Origin: Ferrimonas balearica DSM 9799
Lineage (GTDB): Bacteria; Pseudomonadota; Gammaproteobacteria; Enterobacterales; Shewanellaceae
DNA: 64,000 nucleotides
Reading direction: 5' to 3'
NCBI RefSeq assembly: GCF_000148645.1
Contig: NC_014541.1
Coordinates: forward strand, 3,371,139 to 3,435,138
This document shows positions 8,110-14,610 of the stretch, in pieces. The position numbers were made by a program, and so were the translations under genes. The notes below the pieces were generated by a model. It had not been told where the DNA came from. It made no database searches and saw only the letters and a program-made list of their open reading frames with translations. Numbering within the stretch: the stretch's first letter is position 1; each line of letters begins with the position of its first letter.

Positions 8110-8736
8110 ATGGAGATGAATCTCAGCCTCAACGAAACCCGGGTGATCGGTTGCCTGCTTGAAAAGGAAACCACCACCCCGGATCTCTACCCCCTCACCC
8201 TCAACGCCCTCAAGGGCGCCTGCAATCAGAAAAGCAACCGCGACCCGGTGCTCTCCCTCTCCGACAAAGAGGTTCTGGATACCCTCGAACAGCTCAAAGC
8301 CAAACGCCTGGTGCAGGAAGAAGGCGGCGCCCGCGCCAGCAAATACAAACACCGTTTCTGCAACACCGCGTTCGGTGGCCTGCAACTGAGCGAGCAGGAA
8401 CGTGGCCTGGTCTGCGTGCTGCTTCTGCGTGGCCCACAAACTCCCGGCGAGCTGCGCTCACGCACCGGTCGCCTGTGCGAGTTTGCCGACGTCAAAGCTA
8501 CGGAAACCGTACTGCAGAAGATGGCCGAGAAGGGCCTGGTGGTGCAGCTGCCGCGCGAAGCGGGCCGCCGTGAAAGCCGTTACGCCCACCTGTTCAGCGG
8601 CGAAGTGGCTGCCGTGACCACCGCCGACGTGGTGGCCGACGAGAAAGCCCGCATTGAAGCACTGGAACACCAGATCAAGGTACTGACCCTGGAGAACGAA
8701 CGTCTCCGGGCCGAACTCGCCCGGGTTCAGGCGTAA
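8110..8736 (+). CDS. yceH: YceH family (UPF0502/DUF480) winged-helix protein
   Basis: This 208-aa protein matches the YceH family: LSLNETRVIGCLLEKE at residues 4-19, followed by LYPLTLNALKGACNQKSNRDP, and a second winged-helix half beginning QLSEQERGLVCVLLLRGPQTPGELR. The C-terminus is a predicted coiled coil (ARIEALEHQIKVLTLENERLRAEL). YceH proteins are cytoplasmic and their molecular role is poorly known. A GGAG precedes the start; the Met two codons downstream is an alternative. The gene appears monocistronic. Confidence 0.88.
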   Translation: MEMNLSLNETRVIGCLLEKETTTPDLYPLTLNALKGACNQKSNRDPVLSLSDKEVLDTLEQLKAKRLVQEEGGARASKYKHRFCNTAFGGLQLSEQERGLVCVLLLRGPQTPGELRSRTGRLCEFADVKATETVLQKMAEKGLVVQLPREAGRRESRYAHLFSGEVAAVTTADVVADEKARIEALEHQIKVLTLENERLRAELARVQA

Positions 8737-8737
8737 G

Positions 8738-8968
8738 TCAGTGCGCTAGAGTGAGGTGGCGGTGCCCATGCTGGCGCTGCCGCCCGTATACCGCCCTGCC
8801 CCGTGCCAACTGCGCCGTCCGGCGCCGTTTCTTCCGCATCCCCTCGATCACAAAAAGCTGTCCGACCCCGGCAACCACAAAGGTCAACCAGGGCCAGCCC
8901 GTCCACAACGCCAACGGCAGGCTGATCACAATCAACCCACCGCCTATCCGATACGCAACCCGAGACAT
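8738..8968 (-). CDS. Small two-helix membrane protein of unknown function
   Basis: This 76-aa protein begins MSRVAYRIGGGLIVISLPLALW and has two hydrophobic helices separated by a short turn, then a basic KKRRR stretch and a polar tail. GGAG sits 6-7 nt upstream of the ATG at 8968. It runs convergently to yceH and its stop lies next to the yceH stop. The family is not recognised. Moderate confidence comes from the ribosome site and membrane topology. Confidence 0.5.
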   Translation of the reverse strand: MSRVAYRIGGGLIVISLPLALWTGWPWLTFVVAGVGQLFVIEGMRKKRRRTAQLARGRAVYGRQRQHGHRHLTLAH

Positions 8969-9198
8969 CCTGCGCTCCAAGGCATCGCCCGTCGCACTAA
9001 CCTATCCAGACTGGTTCACTCTGGTGGCATTGCCAATCCGGCGGGTAAGGAAGTGTGTCGGCGCGCGCAGCGCAATCGGGGTAAGCCACTCGATTCGTGG
9101 AGTGAGTTGCCAGCCGGAGCCATCCGGCCGACACACTTGGTTACCGGTGACGGTGTAATAAATCCTGAAACCGAGCCGCCGTGGGCAATCGTGAGGCC
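8969..9198. other. Intergenic region with a partial REP-like sequence
   Basis: No convincing gene is seen. Near 9173-9190 the sequence CCGAGCCGCCGTGGGCAA repeats a stretch found in the first unit of the REP array at 12.57 kb, so a degenerate copy of that element probably lies just after the MATE gene. A leftward frame over 9002-9316 overlaps the MATE gene and lacks a good start. Confidence 0.4.
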
Positions 9199-10536
9199 TC
9201 AGCCCAAACGCGCTTCCAACTGGCGCCACTCCCGCCACAGCAGGGCGCCCGCCACCAGCGACAACGCCACATTGGAGATCGGTAACGCCAACCACACCCC
9301 ATCGAGCCCGAACCACTGGGGCAGAACCAGCAGGAACGGCAGCTGAATCCCCATATTGGCCAGGGTCACCCCGGTGGCTTTACCACTGGCGCCGAAGGAC
9401 TGGAAGATCACCCCGACGCAGAAGATAAAGCCATCAAGATAGAGCGCAATCAGGTGCAGGCGCAGACCATGCTCGGTGGCGGCAAACAGATCCGCGTCCG
9501 CACTGTTGAAGATGCTGATCACCGGTGCGGAGGCCAGGTTCAGCAGCACCAGCGCCACCACACCACTGCCCACCGCCACCTTCAGCATCAGCCGGATATA
9601 GCGCTTCATCAGGCCATACTCGCCCGCGCCATAGTGATAACTGATCAGCGGTTGAGTGCCGGACGCCACCCCTTCAGCAAATAGGAAATACACCGCCATC
9701 AGGTAGCTGACGATGGCATACGCCCCCACCACCGTGGCATCGCCATAATGCAGAAACAGGCCATTGTGCAGAGCCACCACCACGCTGTAGTAGCCGTACA
9801 TCAGCAAACTCGACAACCCGATGGCACAACTGCGCCAGGCGTCGTATGGGCGCAGCTTGAGATCCGCCAGGGTCAGCCGGGTCTGGGCTTTGTCGGAGAA
9901 GAAGTGGGCGATGCCCATCAGGGTGACCAGCAGCTGCGCCAACGCCGTGGCGGCGGCCGCGCCAGTCAGGCCCCAGCCAAACTCGGCGATAAACAGCCAG
10001 TCCAGCACGATGTTGGTGACCGCACCCGCCACGATCAGCGCAGTAGCACGGTTGGGGGCACCGTCGTTACGCAGCATAAAGGGCATCGCCATGCTGCCCA
10101 GCGCCACCGGGGCGGCCAGCATCAGCACGTGCAGGTAGTCCTGCGCCAGCGCCAGCACATTGCCTTCGGCATTCTGTATCGCCAGTCCCGGTTCACCCAG
10201 CACCCACAGCAGGCCAGTGGCGGCCAGCGCCATCAGGGCCATCAGCACCAGACCATTACCAAGCTGGGCACGTGCCCGCGCCAGCTTGCCCTCTCCCCGC
10301 GACAACGAGCTGAGCGCCCCGGCGCCCACCCCCACCATCATACCCAGGCCATACAGCACCCCGGCGATGGGCCAGGCCACATTAATGGCAGCCAGACCAT
10401 CGGCCCCGATGTAACGGCCGATAAAGATCCCATCCACCAGCTGATACAGACCACTGACCAGCATCGCCGCCACTGTCGGCAGCACATAACGCCAGAACTG
10501 ACGGTTCACGTCCTGACGGCTCAGATTTGCGGACAT
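9199..10536 (-). CDS. MATE family multidrug/Na+ antiporter
   Basis: This 445-aa inner-membrane exporter has 12 predicted helices in two MatE repeats. N-terminal signatures include PTVAAMLVSGLYQLVDGIFIGRYIG and NVAWPIAGVLYGLGMMVGVGAG, typical of the MepA/DinF branch. The ATG at 10536 is preferred, with GAGG 5-7 nt upstream; a GTG two codons earlier lies inside that ribosome site. A TTAG-N5-CTAA palindrome lies 16 nt upstream of the ATG, and the same motif precedes the upstream marR-type gene. Control by that regulator is therefore likely. Substrates cannot be predicted. Confidence 0.88.
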   Translation of the reverse strand: MSANLSRQDVNRQFWRYVLPTVAAMLVSGLYQLVDGIFIGRYIGADGLAAINVAWPIAGVLYGLGMMVGVGAGALSSLSRGEGKLARARAQLGNGLVLMALMALAATGLLWVLGEPGLAIQNAEGNVLALAQDYLHVLMLAAPVALGSMAMPFMLRNDGAPNRATALIVAGAVTNIVLDWLFIAEFGWGLTGAAAATALAQLLVTLMGIAHFFSDKAQTRLTLADLKLRPYDAWRSCAIGLSSLLMYGYYSVVVALHNGLFLHYGDATVVGAYAIVSYLMAVYFLFAEGVASGTQPLISYHYGAGEYGLMKRYIRLMLKVAVGSGVVALVLLNLASAPVISIFNSADADLFAATEHGLRLHLIALYLDGFIFCVGVIFQSFGASGKATGVTLANMGIQLPFLLVLPQWFGLDGVWLALPISNVALSLVAGALLWREWRQLEARLG

Positions 10537-10551
10537 CCGCACCTCATTTAA

Positions 10552-10564
10552 TTAGAAAGGCTAA
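10552..10564. promoter_or_regulatory. Putative MarR-family operator upstream of the MATE gene
   Basis: The palindrome TTAGAAAGGCTAA (TTAG-N5-CTAA) lies 16 nt upstream of the MATE start. Read in gene direction it is GTTAGCCTTTCTAATTAAAT, nearly identical to the site before the regulator gene at 11009-11021. Confidence 0.65.
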
Positions 10565-10584
10565 CTATTTGGTCGAAAAAAAAC

Positions 10585-10995
10585 TCAGTCGCGCCCTACC
10601 ATCCGCGCCAGCAAGGCGGACAACGCCGCCTGTTCGTCCTGGCTCAGGCGCCCCAACCGCTCATCCAGCAGGCGGCTGTACAGCTCGCGATCCTGCGCCA
10701 GCATCCCCTCTCCGGCCTCGGTCAGTCGCAGCAGAATGGCGCGGCCATCCTGGTCACTGCGACCACGACTGACCAGCCCTTTACGCTCCAGCCGCTGGCA
10801 CATGGTGCTGGCGCTGGGTTTGGCCACCCGCATCATCTCGGCCAGATCAGACAGGCGTAGACAGCCTGCCTCTTCCAGCGTTTGCAGGTAGTCGTATTCG
10901 GTGTAGCTGAGACTGTGGCCACTCGGGTCGCCCTCTTCCCGCCAGCGGCGGGTGACGTAGCGCTCCAGTGCCATCAGTGACTGATCAATTCGCAT
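10585..10995 (-). CDS. MarR family transcriptional regulator
   Basis: This 136-aa winged-helix repressor begins MRIDQSLMALERYVTRRW. It has the MarR core LSYTEYDYLQTLEEAGCLRLSDLAEMMRVAKPSASTMCQRLERKGLV (about residues 29-75), followed by the wing RGRSDQDGRAILLRLTEAG and a C-terminal dimerisation helix. It lies immediately upstream of the MATE exporter on the same strand, and both genes have the same TTAG-N5-CTAA palindrome just before the start. This is the usual layout of a ligand-released MarR repressor controlling itself and an efflux pump. Confidence 0.88.
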   Translation of the reverse strand: MRIDQSLMALERYVTRRWREEGDPSGHSLSYTEYDYLQTLEEAGCLRLSDLAEMMRVAKPSASTMCQRLERKGLVSRGRSDQDGRAILLRLTEAGEGMLAQDRELYSRLLDERLGRLSQDEQAALSALLARMVGRD

Positions 10996-11008
10996 GTGGG
11001 AAATATTA

Positions 11009-11021
11009 TTAGCCTTACTAA
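11009..11021. promoter_or_regulatory. Putative MarR-family operator upstream of the regulator gene
   Basis: TTAGCCTTACTAA (TTAG-N5-CTAA) lies 14 nt before the regulator ATG, inside the context ATTAGCCTTACTAACTAAAT, which matches the MATE upstream site at nearly all positions. It would cover the promoter and block transcription when bound. Confidence 0.65.
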
Positions 11022-11034
11022 CTAAATGCCAGTC

Positions 11035-11634
11035 CTACCAGTCGAGACCCTGTTGCGCCTTAATGCCCGCCTCAAAGGCGTGCTTGACCGGCGCAATCTC
11101 GGAGACGGTATCCGCCAGCTCCAGCAGACGGCGATGGCAGTTGCGACCGGTGATCACCACATGCTGATGTTCCGGCCGTGCCTCGATGGCGGCTACCACG
11201 GTGTCCACATCCAGATAGTGCAGGCTGAGCATGTAGGTGAGTTCATCCAGCAGCACCATATCGACAGCCGGGTTGGCCAGGTCCTGCGCCACCGCCGCCC
11301 ACACCGCTTCGGCGGCGCGGGTGTCGCCCTCCCGGTCCTGGGTGTTCCAGGTAAAACCGGTTTTCATGATGTGAAACGGCACCCCCAGTTTCTCCAGCAC
11401 ATTGCGCTCACCGCAGGGCCACTCCCCCTTGATAAACTGCGCCACCGCGCAGTTAAGGCCGTGGCCCACCGCCCTGAGCACGGTGCCAAAACCGGCGGTG
11501 GATTTGCCTTTGCCGTTGCCAGTAAGCACTAGCACCAGGCCGCGCTCCACCTGAGCTTCTGCCACCTTGGCGTCCACCACTTCTTTGAGTCGCTGCTGGC
11601 GGGCTTTGTGTTTGTCCTGGTCCCTCTGGCTCAT
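11035..11634 (-). CDS. cobO: Cob(I)alamin adenosyltransferase, CobO/BtuR type
   Basis: This 199-aa cytoplasmic enzyme transfers the adenosyl group of ATP to cob(I)alamin. The P-loop TGNGKGKST is at about residues 39-47, and the family motifs GHGLNCAVAQFIKGEW, GFTWNTQD and LLDELTY are all present. The C-terminus ends with the usual GLDW-type tail. It is followed by the MarR/MATE pair on the same strand but functionally belongs with btuB at 4.4-6.3 kb and metH at 24.4 kb. No cobalamin riboswitch is seen directly upstream. Confidence 0.92.
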   Translation of the reverse strand: MSQRDQDKHKARQQRLKEVVDAKVAEAQVERGLVLVLTGNGKGKSTAGFGTVLRAVGHGLNCAVAQFIKGEWPCGERNVLEKLGVPFHIMKTGFTWNTQDREGDTRAAEAVWAAVAQDLANPAVDMVLLDELTYMLSLHYLDVDTVVAAIEARPEHQHVVITGRNCHRRLLELADTVSEIAPVKHAFEAGIKAQQGLDW

Positions 11635-11718
11635 GCGCTACTCCGTGTTTATCTCAATGAAACTTGCACTTGGGGTTGGATATACTGGGGCCTTGACCCT
11701 GACTCGTCCAGAGCCGCG

Positions 11719-12513
11719 ATGGATTCCATTATTGATATTCCCTGGTGGCAGTTGGCCGCCTTTGCCACCATCCTGGCGCTGCCTTTGTGGCTGAATCATC
11801 ACTTCCGGATCGGCCACGGCCGCACCACGCTGGTGGCCTTTGCCCGCATGACCGCCCAGCTTGCGCTGGTGGGCGTCTACCTCAAGTTTGTGTTCAACCA
11901 CGACAGTCTGCTGCTCAACCTGGCCTGGCTGACGGTGATGATGCTGGTGGGCGCCAGCGCCATCCTCGGAAACAGCAACCTGCGCCATCGCCAGCTGGTA
12001 CTGCCGGTGCTCGCTGGCATGGTGTTGTCGCTGCTGCCGGTGCTCGGCCTGCTGCTGCTTGGCCTGCTGCAACCGGCGCCCTGGTACAGCGCCCAGTACC
12101 TGATCCCGCTGGCGGGGATGCTGCTCGGCAACACCCTCAGTGGCAACGTGGTGGCGTTGCGGAGCTACTTCGGCGCCCTGAAAAACGACTTCAGCCTGTA
12201 TGAGGGTGCACTGGCCCTGGGCTGTACGCCTCGCTATGCCGCCCGCCCCTTTGTTCAAGAGGCGATTCGCCAGGCACAGGCGCCGCAGCTGGCCAACATC
12301 ACCGCCACCGGCTTGGTGACGCTGCCCGGCATGATGACCGGCCAGATCCTCGCGGGCACCGACCCCCATGTCGCCATTAAGTATCAGCTGGTGATCATGA
12401 TTGCCATCTACGTGATGCTGAGCCTGTCGGTCACCATCACCCTGTTGCTGGGCCAGCGCGCCATACTCGCCCCCACCGGAAAGGTGTTGGTCCCCCTGCC
12501 CCGGGAGGATTGA
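11719..12513 (+). CDS. FetB/YbbM-type (UPF0014) ABC transporter permease
   Basis: This 264-aa membrane protein has six or seven helices and matches the UPF0014 family, whose E. coli member YbbM (FetB) works with the ATPase YbbL (FetA) in iron export. Diagnostic features are LLGNTLSGNVVAL (about residues 133-145), EGALALGCTPRYAARPFVQEAIRQA, and GLVTLPGMMTGQILAGTDP. The ATG at 11719 is chosen by homology to the family N-terminus; the longer upstream frame overlaps the divergent cobO start. No FetA-type ATPase gene is adjacent, which is unusual. Confidence 0.82.
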   Translation: MDSIIDIPWWQLAAFATILALPLWLNHHFRIGHGRTTLVAFARMTAQLALVGVYLKFVFNHDSLLLNLAWLTVMMLVGASAILGNSNLRHRQLVLPVLAGMVLSLLPVLGLLLLGLLQPAPWYSAQYLIPLAGMLLGNTLSGNVVALRSYFGALKNDFSLYEGALALGCTPRYAARPFVQEAIRQAQAPQLANITATGLVTLPGMMTGQILAGTDPHVAIKYQLVIMIAIYVMLSLSVTITLLLGQRAILAPTGKVLVPLPRED

Positions 12514-12531
12514 GGGACACATTAATGGGCC

Positions 12532-12805
12532 CTAGCGTGGGCTTACAGCCCACAGGCAAAACCCCATTCCGAGCCGCCGTGGGCAAAATGCCCACGCTAC
12601 GAATCCTCCCCTACGAGTCCCCATGTTCTCGCCGTAGCGTGGGCTTACAGCCCACGAGCCGAACTCAACGACGAGCACCCGTGGGCAAATTGCCCACGCT
12701 ACGAATCCTCCCCTACGAGCCCCCATGTTCTCGCCGTAGCGTGGGCTTACAGCCCACGAGCCGAACTCAACGACGAGCGCCCGTGGGCAAATTGCCCAGG
12801 TCACG
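12532..12805. repeat. 102-bp tandem array of paired REP-like palindromes
   Basis: Three units start at 12532, 12634 and 12736 with an exact 102-bp period; the last is partial. Each unit holds two inverted REP-like hairpins. The first is GTAG followed by CGTGGGC-TTACA-GCCCACG (CTAG in unit 1). The second is CGTGGGC-AAATT-GCCCACG followed by CTAC. The GTAG head next to an imperfect stem is the hallmark of REP elements mobilised by RAYT transposases. The two arms can also pair with each other to form one long stem. Related single copies occur at 17593 and 28199. Confidence 0.85.
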
Positions 12806-12827
12806 ATGGCGGGCCAATCACCGACAT

Positions 12828-12866
12828 AAAAAAAACGCCCCCGGAGAGCCGGGGGCGTTTCGTTTT
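12828..12866. terminator. Bidirectional rho-independent terminator
   Basis: A run of A, the perfect stem ACGCCCCCGG / CCGGGGGCGT with an AGAG loop, and a T-rich end lie just after the leftward permease gene (stop at 12881). It probably ends that operon. Confidence 0.85.
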
Positions 12867-12880
12867 GGCTCGGCGTGAGC

Positions 12881-14017
12881 TTAGGCCACGATGTTGAAGA
12901 TCCAACCACCGCCGATGGCCATCACCAGAATGGTGAACACGAAGGCCAGCAGCAGCGGCCAGCGGAACAGGCGCTTGAGCATGATCAGTTCCGGGATGCT
13001 GGCGCCGCCGGAGCCGATGGTCAGAGCCATTACCGCCCCCAGGCTGACGCCCTTGGCCACCAGCGAGCCCACCAACGGCAGCAGCGCCTCCACCCGGATG
13101 TACAGCGGGATACCAATCACTGCCGCCACCGGCACGGCCCACGGGTTGTCGGCACCGGCCACCTGGGCAAAGAAGTCACTCGGCACAAAGCCGTGCACCA
13201 GCGCGCCAATGGCCATCGCCAACGCCATGTAGGGCAGCATGCTGCGGTACAGGCTCAGCCCCTCTCGACCCGCTTTACGCCAGTCGATCTTGGTCTTGGT
13301 TTTCACTTGCGCTTGCGCCGCACTGTCACCACAGCAGCCGCTGGCCGGAGTCGGTTCAGCCGTACCACAACAGCCTTCGGCCACCACTGGCGTCATCCGC
13401 TGGAACACCGGGGCCACCGGTTCACTGGCGCAGCAGCTTTGGGCTTTGGCTTCCACTTTCGGCGCGCAGCAGCTCTGTTCAGCCGCATCTGCGGGGACCG
13501 CTTTGGCGCTGTCGCAGCAGCTGGTCTGGGCGGCCGGGTCTTCCAGCAACTCCGCTTTGATGTAGCGTTCGAAGCCCAGAGCCTGCAGCAGCATGCCCGC
13601 CACAATGGCCACGGTCAGCGCCAGCAGCGCGTAGATCAGGGTGATTTTGGCACCAAATACCGGCAGGAACAGCGCGATCACCAGCGGGTTCAGCAGCGGC
13701 GAGGTGATCAGGAAGGTCATGGTCGGGCCAAAACCGGCACGGGCCTTCAACAAACCGATCAGCATCGGAATGGTGGAGCAGCTGCAAAACGGGGTCAGGC
13801 CACCGAGGCCCGCCGCCATAAAGTAGCCACGGCCACCACGGCCACCCAGCAGGGCCTGGATCTTCTCCTTGGGCAGCTTCTGGTTGATCACGCCCACCAG
13901 CGAGCTGATCACCAGAAACAGAATGGAGATCTCCGCCATCAGGTAGACGAACATGGAGAGTGCGGAGAGCAACTGGTCGCTCATCGACCCGTTATGGGCC
14001 AGAAAATCGGGATTCAT
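12881..14017 (-). CDS. SO_0444-type permease (DUF318), putative Cu/Zn efflux transporter
   Basis: This 378-aa inner-membrane protein belongs to the DUF318 permease family. The signature LTPFCSCSTIPMLIGLLKA is near residues 75-95 and GPTMTFLITSPLLNPLV follows. Two helical bundles flank a cytoplasmic linker of about 90 residues that holds five Cys-Cys pairs (three SCC, two GCC), a likely metal-binding region. Shewanella SO_0444 is annotated as a copper/zinc efflux transporter. The ATG at 14017 has AGGTGG 5 nt upstream; a GTG three codons earlier lies inside that site. It follows an ArsR-type regulator that also ends in a Cys pair. Confidence 0.88.
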   Translation of the reverse strand: MNPDFLAHNGSMSDQLLSALSMFVYLMAEISILFLVISSLVGVINQKLPKEKIQALLGGRGGRGYFMAAGLGGLTPFCSCSTIPMLIGLLKARAGFGPTMTFLITSPLLNPLVIALFLPVFGAKITLIYALLALTVAIVAGMLLQALGFERYIKAELLEDPAAQTSCCDSAKAVPADAAEQSCCAPKVEAKAQSCCASEPVAPVFQRMTPVVAEGCCGTAEPTPASGCCGDSAAQAQVKTKTKIDWRKAGREGLSLYRSMLPYMALAMAIGALVHGFVPSDFFAQVAGADNPWAVPVAAVIGIPLYIRVEALLPLVGSLVAKGVSLGAVMALTIGSGGASIPELIMLKRLFRWPLLLAFVFTILVMAIGGGWIFNIVA

Positions 14018-14030
14018 AATATCCACCTTT

Positions 14031-14048
14031 CTAAAATATTCGAAATAT
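14031..14048. promoter_or_regulatory. Putative ArsR-family site before the permease gene
   Basis: On the minus strand the gap between the regulator and permease genes contains CTATATTTCGAATATTTTAG, with a TTCGAA core and AT-rich flanks. It resembles the site upstream of the regulator (14413-14430), so the permease may have its own regulated promoter. Confidence 0.4.
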
Positions 14049-14092
14049 AGAGCAGAGAAACACCCGCACAGACGCTTCTCTAAAGGTAATCG

Positions 14093-14380
14093 TTACAGGG
14101 TGCAGCACTCGGAAGTCAGAAACGCCATCAACTCATCCAGCGATTCCATACGGGCTTTGCAGTAGAGGGTACGGCCATCACGGATCTGCTCCACCAGACC
14201 CGCCGCCACCAGTCGACTGATGTGATGCGAGAGGGTGGAACCGGGAATGTCCAGGTGGGATTGGATCTCCCCCACACTCAACCCCTGACGGTTGCCACGA
14301 ACCAGCAAACGGAAGATCGCCAGCCGGGTTTCATGCCCCAACTCCGACAAACGCTTTACTGCCAGGTCATCGCCGATCAT
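14093..14380 (-). CDS. ArsR/SmtB family metalloregulator
   Basis: This 95-aa winged-helix protein has the ArsR core LAIFRLLVRGNRQGLSVGEIQSHLDIPGSTLSHHISRLVAAGLVEQ and a GRTLYC wing. Candidate metal ligands are the Cys after the wing and the C-terminal ECCTL. GAGG lies 7 nt before the ATG. It is transcribed toward the metal permease 66 nt downstream, so it likely represses that gene and dissociates on metal binding. Position of the cysteines near the C-terminus differs from the classic alpha3 CVC site, so the sensed metal or metalloid is uncertain. Confidence 0.88.
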   Translation of the reverse strand: MIGDDLAVKRLSELGHETRLAIFRLLVRGNRQGLSVGEIQSHLDIPGSTLSHHISRLVAAGLVEQIRDGRTLYCKARMESLDELMAFLTSECCTL

Positions 14381-14412
14381 CTGCTGTTCCTCATTTCACT
14401 GTTGCCAACAAT

Positions 14413-14430
14413 TCTATATTTATCGAAATG
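14413..14430. promoter_or_regulatory. Putative ArsR-family operator upstream of the regulator
   Basis: CTATATTTATCGAAATGT contains the dyad ATTT-ATCG-AAAT, about 35 nt upstream of the regulator start. It shares CTATATTT and CGAA with the site before the permease. Confidence 0.45.
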
Positions 14431-14610
14431 TCCGTCAAGCGTTTTTCTCACCACCCCAGTCCACTCGCGCATTGTTACTTGTTTGTTATCAGCGTGAGCC
14501 GTACCATGTCACAAACTGCGTTCGCTTCCAACTGCCTAATAATGATTAAAAACCTTTCCAGAAGTAGGGAATTATTGGGGCGCTGACAACAACAAAAATG
14601 AGGGTTAAAG

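Noticed and set aside
9002-9316. Leftward frame of 104 codons between MATE and the small membrane protein gene
   Set aside because: Its 5' half lies within the MATE coding region; no start codon with a ribosome site is found after the MATE stop, although the C-terminal part reads somewhat protein-like.
12532-12805. Regular repeats considered as a CRISPR array
   Set aside because: The whole 102-bp unit repeats, including what would be spacers, and no cas genes are near.
12510-12878. Rightward frame of 122 codons after the FetB-type gene
   Set aside because: It is a translation of the 102-bp REP array and shows the same repeated peptide three times.
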